From positions 1 through 64,000 of the forward strand of contig JABMNR010000017.1 of assembly GCA_013203465.1 (NCBI GenBank): a stretch of 64,000 nt of DNA. The letters run 5' to 3'. Positions 41,535 through 50,641 of the stretch are shown piece by piece (the stretch's first letter is position 1; the number at the start of each line of letters is the position of its first letter). The notes below the pieces were generated by a model. The model ran no database searches, had not been told where the DNA came from, and worked only from the letters and a program-made list of their open reading frames with translations. The stretch comes from Alphaproteobacteria bacterium (GTDB lineage: Bacteria > Pseudomonadota > Alphaproteobacteria > Thalassobaculales > Thalassobaculaceae). The position numbers were made by a program, and so were the translations under genes.

Positions 41535-41552
41535 CTGTAACAAAATCTTAAC
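41535..41552 (+). promoter_or_regulatory. Pho-box-like sequence in the divergent promoter region
   Basis: CTGTAAC-AAAA-TCTTAAC has the 7-4-7 spacing of a PhoB site. The first half differs by one base from the CTGTCAC/CTGTCAT half-site; the second half matches poorly. It lies between the transporter and phosphatase starts, where a phosphate-starvation switch would make sense. A GCCGCC-CATT-GGCGGC hairpin follows at 41561-41576. Confidence 0.35.
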
Positions 41553-41611
41553 AATGCCGCGCCGCCCATTGGCGGCTGAGGCGACGTGCCGCCGCATAGC
41601 CGGAGACCACA

Positions 41612-42427
41612 GTGACAGACGATCTCGAACAGCGACTTCGGTTCGCCGAAGGTCTCGCCATCGAAGCTGGTGCCGAGGCACATCGCTGGTTCCGTGATCT
41701 CGACTCCCTCCATGTTGAACACAAGGGGCCGCAAGATGTCGTGAGCGAGGCCGATCGATCGGTCGAGCGGATGATCCGCGCGGCGATTGCGAAGGCCTTC
41801 CCCGATGACGGGTTCCTTGGCGAGGAAAGCGGCTCGGCGCAAATCAACGGTGACCGGCCCATCTGGGTCGTCGATCCGATCGACGGCACGCAATGCTTCC
41901 TCGCCGGCATTCCGACCTGGTGCGTGTCGATCGGGTTGGTCTCGGGTGGCCGGCCGGTTGGCGGTGTGATCCGCGATCCCAACGCCGCGGAGACCTTCAC
42001 CGGTCTGGCGGGGCATGGCGCGACCTGCAACGGCCGACCGATGGCGCCGACCGACAGCGGGGATTTCACCAGTGGTTTGACGGAAGTCGGCTTCTCCAGA
42101 CGCATTCCCGCTGGCCCAACGGTGCGTTTGATTCACGATCTGATCGACGCGGGCGGGATTTACCATCGCGGCGGGTCCGGAGCTCTTGGCCTCGCCTATG
42201 TCGCCGCCGGCCGATACATCGCCTATTTCGAGGGCCATATGAATTCGTGGGACTCGGTCGCCGGTATCGCGCTGATCTCCGCGGCCGGTGGCTGGACCAA
42301 TGATATCCTGCATGGCAACGGACTGCTTGATGGCGCTGTCATCGCGGCAAGCGGCCAACGGCTCGCGCCGGCGCTGAAGGAACTCGCTGGGAGCGTCGGG
42401 TATACGGTACTGGAACCGCCGGGATGA
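41612..42427 (+). CDS. Inositol monophosphatase family protein
   Basis: The 271-residue phosphatase has all metal-site motifs: Leu-Gly-Glu-Glu-Ser-Gly near residue 70, Asp-Pro-Ile-Asp-Gly-Thr-Gln-Cys-Phe near 88, and Ser-Trp-Asp-Ser-Val-Ala-Gly near 213. The usual Thr-Asn-Phe of the second motif is Gln-Cys-Phe, so specificity may differ from inositol phosphate. The GTG start follows GGAG. It overlaps the SDR gene by 4 bases. With the divergent AfuABC-like importer it could dephosphorylate an imported sugar or polyol phosphate in the cytoplasm. Confidence 0.9.
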   Translation: MTDDLEQRLRFAEGLAIEAGAEAHRWFRDLDSLHVEHKGPQDVVSEADRSVERMIRAAIAKAFPDDGFLGEESGSAQINGDRPIWVVDPIDGTQCFLAGIPTWCVSIGLVSGGRPVGGVIRDPNAAETFTGLAGHGATCNGRPMAPTDSGDFTSGLTEVGFSRRIPAGPTVRLIHDLIDAGGIYHRGGSGALGLAYVAAGRYIAYFEGHMNSWDSVAGIALISAAGGWTNDILHGNGLLDGAVIAASGQRLAPALKELAGSVGYTVLEPPG

Positions 42428-43218
42428 CCGACTGGAATCGTCAAGCCGACCTCGCCGGGAAGATCTACGTGGTGACCGGCGGCACCCAAGGGATCGGTGA
42501 GCAGATCGCCCGACGCCTCGTCGAGCGAAAGGCCGCCGGTGTCGTCATCTGCGGCCGTAACGAGGAGCGGGGATCGGCCGTCGCCGCAAGCCTGACGAAC
42601 GATCAAACCGCGTCACTCTATGTCGCCGCGGACCTTGCCGAGGTCGCGGCCTGCCGCGCGGTCATAGCGGCGGCCGACCGTCGCTTCGGTCGGATCGACG
42701 GTCTGGTCAATGCGGCCGGCCTGACCGATCGTGGCAGCATTGAGGATACCACACCGGAGCTGTGGGACCGGCTGTTCGCGGTTAACACGCGGGCGCCGTT
42801 CTTCCTGGCGCAGGAGACGGTGCGCGTCATGCGGCGGGAACGAATTTCCGGCAGCATCGTCAACATCATCACCATGTCGAGCCATGGCGGACAGCCGAAG
42901 CTTGTGCCTTACAGCGCCTCCAAGGGCGCGCTCGCGGTGCTGACCCGCAACCTCGGGCACGCGCTGCGGCACGACCGGATCCGGGTGAACGGCATCAACA
43001 TCGGCTGGACCAGAACGCCCAACGAACACCAGATTCAGCTTGCCGAGGGGCGGCCGGAAGGTTGGTTGGCCGAGGCCGAGGCCGCGCAACCGTTTGGCCG
43101 TCTGATCGATCCGGACGATGTCGCTCGCTTCACGGTTTTTCTGCTCTCTTCTGATTCCGGTATCATGACCGGCAGCGTGATCGATCACGACCAGATGGTG
43201 GTGGGTGCCTACGATTGA
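42424..43218 (+). CDS. Short-chain dehydrogenase/reductase
   Basis: The 264-residue classical SDR has Thr-Gly-Gly-Thr-Gln-Gly-Ile-Gly near residue 18, Val-Asn-Ala-Ala-Gly near 94 and the catalytic Tyr-Ser-Ala-Ser-Lys near 163 with the upstream serine. It uses NAD(P) to oxidise or reduce an alcohol or ketone. Coupling to the phosphatase gene by a 4-base overlap suggests it oxidises the dephosphorylated sugar or polyol. Confidence 0.92.
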   Translation: MTDWNRQADLAGKIYVVTGGTQGIGEQIARRLVERKAAGVVICGRNEERGSAVAASLTNDQTASLYVAADLAEVAACRAVIAAADRRFGRIDGLVNAAGLTDRGSIEDTTPELWDRLFAVNTRAPFFLAQETVRVMRRERISGSIVNIITMSSHGGQPKLVPYSASKGALAVLTRNLGHALRHDRIRVNGINIGWTRTPNEHQIQLAEGRPEGWLAEAEAAQPFGRLIDPDDVARFTVFLLSSDSGIMTGSVIDHDQMVVGAYD

Positions 43219-43221
43219 AAA

Positions 43222-43244
43222 GACCGCGAACGCACCGCGCGGTC
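43222..43244 (+). terminator. Hairpin after the SDR gene
   Basis: GACCGCG (43222-43228) pairs with CGCGGTC (43238-43244) over a 9-base loop, 4 bases after the SDR stop. There is no U tract, so it is a weak terminator or 3-prime stabiliser. Confidence 0.35.
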
Positions 43245-43273
43245 ACGGAACATGTGGCGGTCACGGAGCATGT
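43239..43273 (+). repeat. Tandem 17-base direct repeat before the Na/Pi cotransporter
   Basis: GCGGTCACGGAACATGT (43239-43255) is followed one base later by the same 17-mer with a single A-to-G change (43257-43273), an 18-base period. It lies about 90 bases before the cotransporter start. Direct repeats in a promoter region can be paired activator sites, but the sequence is not a Pho box. Confidence 0.55.
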
Positions 43274-43363
43274 AATCGCCGGGTAGACACACCAACCCGA
43301 GGGCGTGGTGTCGCCATGGAAACGACCGTGCACGTCGAGCCACGGATAGGGAGGTAACCGAAC

Positions 43364-45064
43364 TTGCAGACCCTCATTGAGATCGCCGGCGGTGTCGCCC
43401 TGCTCCTGTGGGGTATTCGCATGGTGCGAACCGGGGTGACCCGAGCCTTCGGATCGGCGATCCGCCGCGGGATCGCGAACGCAACCCGCAATCGGTTCAC
43501 CGCTTTCTGCACCGGCCTCGTGGTGACCGGCATTCTGCAAAGCAGCACGGCGACCGCGCTGATCGTTGCATCGTTTGGCGCCCGTCGCATGATCACATTG
43601 ACCGCCGCGCTTGCCGTGATGCTCGGGGCTGACGTCGGCAGCACCCTGGTTGTTCAAGCGCTGTCGTTCGATATTTCCTGGCTGTCGCCGGTGCTGTTGC
43701 TGATCGGGGTCGTCGGCTTTCTCAGTACGGAGGATTCGACGCGCCGCAGCCTCTCCAGGGTCTTCATCGGGCTTGGCTTGATGCTGCTGGCGATCCAGTT
43801 GGTCGTCCTCGCCTCCCACCCGCTTCGCGATGCCGAAACGGTTTCGGTGTTGCTCCGTCCGTTGATCGACGAACCGCTCCTTGCTATCGCCGTCGCCGCG
43901 GTCCTGGCCTGGATCGCCCATTCCAGCCTGACGGTCGTGGTCCTGGTGATGACACTCGCTTCGTTGCAGGTCATTAGCGTGCAACTGGCCCTCGCCCTCG
44001 TCCTCGGTGCCAATGTCGGCGGCGCGATCACGCCCTATGTGATGACGATGGCCGGGGACCCGCACGCGCGCCGGATTCCGCTCGGCAATCTGCTGATGCG
44101 TGCCGCCGGCGCGTTGGCCACTGTTTGGGCGATCCAGTGGATCATCCCCTATCTCGCCGATCTGTCGGACCAGACGGCACACCAAGTCGCGAATTTTCAC
44201 ACCGCCTTTAATCTCGCGGTTGCCATTGTCTTCCTGCCGTTGATCGGCATGGTCGCGGCCCTTGTGCGGCGGCTCCTACCGGAACGGGACGAAGAGGAGG
44301 ATGAGATGCAGCCGCGCTATCTCGAAACCTCCGCCTTGGAATCACCGTCCGTGGCGCTCACCTGCGCCAGCCGGGAAACCCTGCGGATGGGCGATGTCGT
44401 CCAGACCATGCTGAGCCGGACGATGGAGGTGTTCCGCAACAACGACGCGGCGGTTGCGAAGGAGATCGAACAGGCGGATGACACCGCCGATAGCCTGAAT
44501 GAGGCGATCAAGCTCTACCTGACCCAGCTGTCGCGGAACGAGCTTGATCCGGCGGAGAGCCGCCGCACCGTTGAGATACTGACCTTCACCACCAATCTCG
44601 AACATGTCGGCGACATCATCGACAAGAACCTGATGGAACTGGCGGCGAAGAAGATTCGTGCCCGCGCCTCGTTCTCCGACGAAGGGCTGGCGGAGATCGA
44701 AACCATGCATGCCGAGGTTCTGGGCAATCTGCAACTCGCCTTGAACGTGTTCATGTCAGGCGATATCCGGATGGCCCGCCGGTTGTTGGAACAGAAAGTC
44801 CATATCCGCGAGCTTGAGCGGCGGTTCTCCGAGGCTCACTACGCCCGGATCGCCGCGCGCCTACAGGAATCCGTCAACACCAGCTCGCTGCATCTCGACG
44901 TGTTGCGCGACCTGAAGCGCATCAACAGCCACGTGACGTCGGTGGCCTATCCGATTCTTGAGGACGCCGGCCAGATTATCAGCAGTCGTTTGCGGGACTC
45001 GGAAGATGCCAACATGCTGGACCGTGATCGACCCCCACCATCCTCGCCAGACGGAAACGATTGA
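43364..45064 (+). CDS. Na/Pi cotransporter family protein with PhoU-like tail
   Basis: The 566-residue protein has two Na/Pi-cotransporter repeats. The first carries Leu-Gln-Ser-Ser-Thr-Ala-Thr-Ala-Leu near residue 55, the second His-Ser-Ser-Leu-Thr-Val-Val-Val near 186 (degenerate relative to the QSS motif). About eight transmembrane segments are followed from about residue 330 by a helical PhoU-like domain. Members move phosphate with sodium, often for export in bacteria. The start is TTG, fixed by GGGAGGT at good spacing. Its stop overlaps the hisE start (TGATG). Confidence 0.88.
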   Translation: MQTLIEIAGGVALLLWGIRMVRTGVTRAFGSAIRRGIANATRNRFTAFCTGLVVTGILQSSTATALIVASFGARRMITLTAALAVMLGADVGSTLVVQALSFDISWLSPVLLLIGVVGFLSTEDSTRRSLSRVFIGLGLMLLAIQLVVLASHPLRDAETVSVLLRPLIDEPLLAIAVAAVLAWIAHSSLTVVVLVMTLASLQVISVQLALALVLGANVGGAITPYVMTMAGDPHARRIPLGNLLMRAAGALATVWAIQWIIPYLADLSDQTAHQVANFHTAFNLAVAIVFLPLIGMVAALVRRLLPERDEEEDEMQPRYLETSALESPSVALTCASRETLRMGDVVQTMLSRTMEVFRNNDAAVAKEIEQADDTADSLNEAIKLYLTQLSRNELDPAESRRTVEILTFTTNLEHVGDIIDKNLMELAAKKIRARASFSDEGLAEIETMHAEVLGNLQLALNVFMSGDIRMARRLLEQKVHIRELERRFSEAHYARIAARLQESVNTSSLHLDVLRDLKRINSHVTSVAYPILEDAGQIISSRLRDSEDANMLDRDRPPPSSPDGND

Positions 45065-45378
45065 TGGATCATCCGATCGACTATCTCTATCGGGCGGTAC
45101 AACTCGCTCGCTCGGAACCGATGGAGCAAAGCAAGACCGCGCAATTGCTGATGGACGGCAATCCGAAGATCGCCAAGAAGGTTGTCGAAGAGGCGGCGGA
45201 GGTCGCGCTTGATGCGGTCGTCGCCGACCGCGATGGGGTGATCCAAGAATCCGCCGACCTGATCTACAATCTTACCGTGCTCTGGGTGTGGATGGGCATC
45301 GCCCCGGCGGAGATCTGGCACGAAATGGAGCGCCGCGAGCAGGAACTCGGCATCGCCGGAAAGCTTCCGAAAAAGTAA
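45064..45378 (+). CDS. hisE: Phosphoribosyl-ATP diphosphatase
   Basis: The 104-residue all-alpha MazG-like pyrophosphatase fits HisE. It has Lys-Lys-Val-Val-Glu-Glu-Ala-Ala-Glu-Val near residue 38, with metal-binding glutamates, and Glu-Ser-Ala-Asp-Leu-Ile-Tyr-Asn-Leu near 62. HisE hydrolyses PR-ATP to PR-AMP and pyrophosphate in histidine synthesis. No other his gene is in the window. The ATG overlaps the stop of the phosphate cotransporter, so the two are cotranslated, which is unusual for hisE. Confidence 0.93.
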   Translation: MDHPIDYLYRAVQLARSEPMEQSKTAQLLMDGNPKIAKKVVEEAAEVALDAVVADRDGVIQESADLIYNLTVLWVWMGIAPAEIWHEMERREQELGIAGKLPKK

Positions 45379-45509
45379 TCCTGTCATGGCAACGTGCGGC
45401 GGCATGCGGGAACGGCGCGATGTCACAGTGCAATCTCCATCACGTTCATCCGGCCAGCCTTCGGTCGCATTGCTTTCATGCACGAGCGGATGGCGTCTGG
45501 AATAGCGGG

Positions 45510-45528
45510 GCCACGTCCGGCTCGTGGC
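45510..45528. terminator. Hairpin between convergent hisE and helicase genes
   Basis: GCCACG (45510-45515) and CGTGGC (45523-45528) pair over a 7-base loop in the gap of about 210 bases between two convergent genes. It could end either transcript. The rest of the gap shows no gene. Confidence 0.35.
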
Positions 45529-45591
45529 TACAAGCACAACTCGAACGTGGCACCACCACCCCTTAGGTTTTCTACATCGACACGGCGTTCA

Positions 45592-47025
45592 TTACTGGAA
45601 TACGGCACGGCCATGCGATGAGCCCGATGCCGATTTCGCGAAACTCCGTCGCCGCTTCTGCTTATCGCCGGCGGTACCGAGCATGCGGGTAAGCCCTGCA
45701 TTTGCCGCGGCATTACCAGGCTTGGCCTCACTCCGGCGGGTTGGCTCGGCTGCAGCCGATTTGCCGCGATGATTGCGAGCGTGGCTATTGCGCTTCTGGC
45801 CCGTCTTGGCTCCAGTTGGTTCGCCAGCGGTCGCCGCCGATCGTTGTGGCATCGATACATGCGGAACCAAGTCACCCGACGCGTTTAGCGAACACCCAAT
45901 CAGCCGTTCTATGTCGCGCAGCATGCCACGCTCGGTGTGGTCACACAGCGAGATGGCAACTCCGTTCTTACCAGCCCTGGCCGTCCGGCCGATGCGATGG
46001 ACATAGGCTTCTGGTACATTCGGCAACTCGTAGTTAACGACGTGAGAAACGTCATCCACATCAATGCCCCGAGCCGCGATGTCCGTTGCGACAAGAATGG
46101 TCACCCGCCCTGACCGGAATGCGGCCAAGGTGCGTTCACGCTGCGACTGGCTCTTGTTGCCATGGATCGCATCGGTGGACAGGCCCGCTTTTTGAAGATG
46201 CAGGCTTACCTTGTCAGCGCCGCGTTTGGTGCGTGTGAACACAATGGCGCGCTCGACCTGCGGGCCTCCAAGAAGATCGACCAGTACGCCGCGCTTAGCC
46301 GTGCTATCGACGTGCATTACCTTCTGGTTGATCCGCTCGATCGGCCGTGCGACCTGCGCGACGGCGATCTCTGCTGGATTGTTGAGGAAATCATGCGCCA
46401 GATCACGGATCTGTTTCGGCATGGTCGCCGACAACAGCATGGTTTGCCGTTTAGCGGGCAGCTTTGCCATGATCCGGCGGATAGCCGGCATGAAGCCGAG
46501 ATCCAGCATCTGATCGCCTTCGTCGAGAATAACGGTCGTCGTGCGATCGAGTCGGATCACGCCGGATGCCATATGATCCAGCAGCCGGCCAGGTGTGGCG
46601 ACAATGATATCGACACCCCCTGCCACCGCGCGGATTTGCGGCCCCGGCTTCGCGCCACCGATGATCACCGCGACCGAAGGGCGCATGAAGCGGCCATAGG
46701 TGCGGATGCTCTCGGCGATCTGGGCCGCGAGTTCCCGTGTGGGAGCCAGGATCAACGTGGTACAGCATTTGGAGCCAGGCACCACGCGCTGTTGGTTGAT
46801 GTTATGCAGAAGCGGCAAAACAAAGGCTGCGGTCTTACCGGTTCCCGTCTGGGCTATGCCGACGATGTCCCGTCCAGCCAACATGGCGGGGATCACTTCG
46901 ACTTGAATAGGAGTAGGGGTGGTGTAGCCTTCGGCCGACACGGCGCGAAGGAGAACCTCGGCAAGGCCGAGGTCATTGAACTGTTTCAAGTGGAATCTTT
47001 CATTTGTCGTCGCGACCCGACGCAT
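45592..47025 (-). CDS. DEAD-box RNA helicase, RhlE-like, with DEGD motif II
   Basis: The roughly 477-residue helicase has the Q motif region, motif I Ala-Gln-Thr-Gly-Thr-Gly-Lys-Thr, Ia Pro-Thr-Arg-Glu-Leu-Ala, III Ser-Ala-Thr and VI His-Arg-Ile-Gly-Arg-Thr-Ala-Arg. Motif II reads Asp-Glu-Gly-Asp instead of Asp-Glu-Ala-Asp. The last 100 residues are basic and alanine/serine-rich, a typical unstructured RNA-binding tail. The start is uncertain: ATG 47025 is used here; TTG 46989 sits closer to the conserved Phe-Asn-Asp-Leu-Gly-Leu, and GTG 47106 is longer. It probably acts in ribosome assembly or RNA decay. Confidence 0.9.
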   Translation of the reverse strand: MRRVATTNERFHLKQFNDLGLAEVLLRAVSAEGYTTPTPIQVEVIPAMLAGRDIVGIAQTGTGKTAAFVLPLLHNINQQRVVPGSKCCTTLILAPTRELAAQIAESIRTYGRFMRPSVAVIIGGAKPGPQIRAVAGGVDIIVATPGRLLDHMASGVIRLDRTTTVILDEGDQMLDLGFMPAIRRIMAKLPAKRQTMLLSATMPKQIRDLAHDFLNNPAEIAVAQVARPIERINQKVMHVDSTAKRGVLVDLLGGPQVERAIVFTRTKRGADKVSLHLQKAGLSTDAIHGNKSQSQRERTLAAFRSGRVTILVATDIAARGIDVDDVSHVVNYELPNVPEAYVHRIGRTARAGKNGVAISLCDHTERGMLRDIERLIGCSLNASGDLVPHVSMPQRSAATAGEPTGAKTGQKRNSHARNHRGKSAAAEPTRRSEAKPGNAAANAGLTRMLGTAGDKQKRRRSFAKSASGSSHGRAVFQ

Positions 47026-47106
47026 CGGTCGGTGACACGCGACGATGTGGTGTCTTAATGAGGAGCTTGCGTAGATCAGCTGCCGGGGTGATGTGCCTTG
47101 GGGCAC

Positions 47107-47481
47107 CCTGTAGATGGCAACGATCTATACGGAAGGTTGCTCTCAGACGCACCGCTAACGATCTCACGATCATCTACGCGCGGCACATATTGACGTAAAC
47201 ACCACACAATACTCGAGATAGCAACTGAATTTATCGACGTCTCGGTTGCGGTGGCCGACGTTAGTGGGGGCCACGGTCGATCGAGAGCATGGCCGTCGGG
47301 GTATTTCATGGTCGCCAGCGTCACCGCCTGAACGACCACGAGTCACGGTATGTGGACGTTTAGGACAGGATGCAGTTGGTCGGCTTGCGGCTTGATGCGG
47401 ATCGGGTTGTTAGTACTAAGTTGGCCGCGTGGGGCTCGTTGGCGACGTGCCGGGACAGTCGTATAGACCGATAAGGGTGGT
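47107..47481. other. Intergenic region between helicase and RND pump genes
   Basis: About 375 bases hold no supported gene. It should contain the helicase promoter and possibly a long 5-prime leader, common for cold-responsive helicases. A weak minus-strand pair TTTACG-N17-TAGATG near 47175-47205 is the only promoter-like sequence noticed. No strong dyad or repeat was seen. Confidence 0.35.
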
Positions 47482-50400
47482 TCATTGTCCAGCACCGGGG
47501 ACCGACGGCGCTGGGCGGGCTCGGCCGCGGACTTTGGCGTGGGCCCACTCCCGGATGTTCTGCGCGATCATGTACAGCGGCGGGATGAAGAAGATGCCGA
47601 TCGCCGTCGCCGCCAACATGCCGAAGAACACGACGTAGCCAACCGACACCCGGCTCGCCGCCCCGGCCCCGGTGGCGACCACCAGCGGGGCGACGCCGAG
47701 GATGAACGACACCGCGGTCATCATCACCGCCCGGTAGCGTAGGCGGGCGGCCTCCAATGCTGAATCGTAGGTGCTCGCTCCGGCCTCGCGACGCTCCTTG
47801 GCGAACTCGACGATCAGGATGGCACTCTTCGCCGCCAAGCCGATGAGCATCACAATGCCGATCTGGGCGTACAGGTTGAACGCCAGGAACGGCAACAGCA
47901 CCACCGGCAGCATGGCGCCGACAACGGCGATCACCACCGAGAGAATCACCGAGACCGGTGTGGTCCAGCTCTCATACTGCGCCACCAGGAACAAGAAGGC
48001 GAAGGTGATGGCGAGGGCGAAGATGATCGCGACTAGGCCGCCGGCCTCCAGCTCCTGTTGCGCGGTGCCGGTCCACACGATCCGGTAACCGTCCGGCAAC
48101 GCCTCGGCCGCCGCCCGTTCCATGGCGGCGATCGCCTGGCCGGTGCTGATCCCCGCCGCCGGCGTACCGCTGACCGACGCGCTTTGAAACTGGTTGTAGC
48201 GCTTGATGCTCAGCGGGCCCAGGGCCGGCTCGACCCGGACCAGGGTGCGCAGCGGCACCATATTACCCGCCGTGTTGCGGACGTACAGCCGGTTGAGGTC
48301 CTCGACCCGCTCGCGGAACCGGGGTTCGGCTTGAATCATGACCCGGTAGACCTGACCGAACAGATTGAAGTCGTTGACGTAGGCCGACCCCAAATTGGCC
48401 TGAAGCGTTGCGAATATCTCGGCCAAAGGCACACCCAGAACCTTGGCTTTCTCGCGGTCGACATCCAGGAACAGCTGCGGCACATCCGCCGAGTAAGCGC
48501 TGAACACACTGGAGAATTCCGGTTGCTGGTTGGCGGTGAAGATCAGGCTTCGCACCGCCTCGCCAAGCTCCCGTGGCGACCGGCCCTGCACATCCTGCAA
48601 CTCCACCTCGACGCCACCGGTCGTGCCAAGCCCGGAGATCGGTGGCAACGGGAAGGCGAATGCGTTGGCTTCCGCGATGGTGGCCAGTCGCTGGTTGGCC
48701 GCGTCGAGAATCCGGTTCCATTGCAGCTCAGGCGTCGTCCGCTCATCCCACGACGTCAGGATCGGGATGAGCAACACCGCATTCGACGCACTGCCGGCGA
48801 GCAGGCTGAATCCCGACACCGCGATCACATCCGACACACCATCGAGCCCGCGCAGCATCTCGGTGGCGTCCCGCGCCACCTGCTGGCTACGCGGCAACGA
48901 CGCGCCCGCCGGCAACTGCACATCGACGAAGAACGCCCCTTTGTCCTCGTAGGGCAGAAACCCGCTCGGCGCTTGCTGAAACAGCACGCCGGAGGCAACC
49001 ACGAACAGGCCGAACAGCAGCGCCGAAAGACCAAGCCGGCGCAGCATGAGCGCGACCACACGGACATAGCCGTCGCGGCTGCGATCGACCAGGTTTGAGA
49101 ACCACCGGAGCGGGCCGCGCGGCTTCGCGCCACCTGATTTGAACAGCATCGCGCTCAACGCCGGCGCTAGGGTCAACGCGTTGAGTGAGGAAATCGTCAC
49201 CGACACGCAGATCGTTACCGAGAACTGCTGGTACAGCTTGCCGGTGATCCCGGGCATGAAAGCAACCGGCACGAACACCGCCAGCAACACCAGGGTGGTC
49301 GCGATGACCGGACCGGTGATCTCGGCCATCGCCTGGCGCGTCGCCTCGCGTGGGTCCAGCCCTTCGTCGTCCATCAGCCGTTGAACGTTCTCGACCACGA
49401 CGATGCTGTCGTCGACCACGATGCCGATCGCCAGGATGATGGCGAACAAGGTAATCAAATTGAGCGAAAAGCCGAGCGCCAGAAGCACCGCGAACGTGCC
49501 GATCAACGACACCGGGATCGCTAGCGCCGGGATCAGGGTCGCACGCCAATCCGCGAGAAACAGGAACGTAACGGTTACCACCAGCACGAAGGTGATGAAC
49601 ACGTTGTCGATGACCTCCGCCACCGACGCCCGCACGGCCTTGGTGGTATCGTACAGAATCTTGTATTCAACATCCGGCGGGAAGCGCTTCGACAACTGGT
49701 CCAGCTCGCGATAGACCTGATCCGCTACATCCAATGCGTTGGCGCCCGGTGACTGATAGACGGCGATCGTGGCGGACGGTTGATTGTTCAAGGTCGCGGC
49801 CACCGAATACGACTGCGATCCAAGCTCGACACGGGCAACATCGCGCAATCGCACGAAGGAACCGTCGTTGTTGGCGCGCAGGATGATGTCCTCGAACTCA
49901 TCGACCGTGATCAGACGGCCCTTGGCCAAGATGGTGAATTGGAACTGTGGATTGCTCTCGAACGGCGGTGCTCCGAGCTGGCCGGCCGTCGCTTGCAAGT
50001 TTTGGCCATTGATCGCGGCAACCACGTCGGAAGTGGTGAGTTCCAACGCGGTCATGCGCGTTGGATCGAGCCAGACCCGCATGCCGTAATCCAAGGGTCC
50101 GAACTGCGACACGCTGCCGACACCATCCAGGCGCGCCAGCGCTCCTTGTAGGTTGATCGTCGAGTAATTGCTGAGAAACAGCGCGTCGCGGCTTCCGCCC
50201 GGCGACATCAAGTTGATCACCAACAGCATGTTGGTGGACTGTTTCTTAGTAATCACGCCGTCGCGGATCACCTCTTGCGGCAGACGGGCGCTGGCCGCCG
50301 ACACCCGATTTTGGACATTCACCGCCGCGATATCAGGATCGGTGCCGACCTCGAATGTGACGGTTAGGGTATAGTCGCCGCTGTTGCTGCTGGTCGAGGA

Positions 50401-50637
50401 CATGGAAATCATGCCGTCGACGCCGTTAACCTTATCCTCGATCGGGGCGGCCACGGAATCTTGCAAGACGCTGGCATTGGCGCCGCTATAGCTGGCGGTC
50501 ACTTGAACCTGAGGCGGAACGATGTCCGGGTACTCGGCGATCGGCAGCAGTTTCAATGCGATGGCCCCGGCCAACGTGATCACGATCGAGATCACCAGGG
50601 CGAATTTCGGCCGGTCGATGAAGAAGGCTGAGAACAC
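47482..50637 (-). CDS. HAE1-family RND efflux pump inner-membrane subunit
   Basis: The 1051-residue protein is a full-length AcrB/MexB-type hydrophobe/amphiphile efflux pump. It begins Phe-Ile-Asp-Arg-Pro-Lys-Phe-Ala. Transmembrane helix 4 carries the proton-relay pair [10 protein letters not shown]. Residue count and the repeated 12-helix pattern fit the family. It exports drugs, detergents or solvents using the proton gradient, as a trimer with an adaptor and an outer-membrane channel. The adaptor gene lies 4 bases upstream; no outer-membrane factor is encoded here, so a TolC-like protein from elsewhere is needed. Confidence 0.95.
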   Translation of the reverse strand: MFSAFFIDRPKFALVISIVITLAGAIALKLLPIAEYPDIVPPQVQVTASYSGANASVLQDSVAAPIEDKVNGVDGMISMSSTSSNSGDYTLTVTFEVGTDPDIAAVNVQNRVSAASARLPQEVIRDGVITKKQSTNMLLVINLMSPGGSRDALFLSNYSTINLQGALARLDGVGSVSQFGPLDYGMRVWLDPTRMTALELTTSDVVAAINGQNLQATAGQLGAPPFESNPQFQFTILAKGRLITVDEFEDIILRANNDGSFVRLRDVARVELGSQSYSVAATLNNQPSATIAVYQSPGANALDVADQVYRELDQLSKRFPPDVEYKILYDTTKAVRASVAEVIDNVFITFVLVVTVTFLFLADWRATLIPALAIPVSLIGTFAVLLALGFSLNLITLFAIILAIGIVVDDSIVVVENVQRLMDDEGLDPREATRQAMAEITGPVIATTLVLLAVFVPVAFMPGITGKLYQQFSVTICVSVTISSLNALTLAPALSAMLFKSGGAKPRGPLRWFSNLVDRSRDGYVRVVALMLRRLGLSALLFGLFVVASGVLFQQAPSGFLPYEDKGAFFVDVQLPAGASLPRSQQVARDATEMLRGLDGVSDVIAVSGFSLLAGSASNAVLLIPILTSWDERTTPELQWNRILDAANQRLATIAEANAFAFPLPPISGLGTTGGVEVELQDVQGRSPRELGEAVRSLIFTANQQPEFSSVFSAYSADVPQLFLDVDREKAKVLGVPLAEIFATLQANLGSAYVNDFNLFGQVYRVMIQAEPRFRERVEDLNRLYVRNTAGNMVPLRTLVRVEPALGPLSIKRYNQFQSASVSGTPAAGISTGQAIAAMERAAAEALPDGYRIVWTGTAQQELEAGGLVAIIFALAITFAFLFLVAQYESWTTPVSVILSVVIAVVGAMLPVVLLPFLAFNLYAQIGIVMLIGLAAKSAILIVEFAKERREAGASTYDSALEAARLRYRAVMMTAVSFILGVAPLVVATGAGAASRVSVGYVVFFGMLAATAIGIFFIPPLYMIAQNIREWAHAKVRGRARPAPSVPGAGQ

Positions 50638-50641
50638 GGGC

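Noticed and set aside
43239-43273. Pho box at the tandem repeat
   Set aside because: The 17-base units do not contain CTGTCA-type half-sites and the period is 18, not 11.
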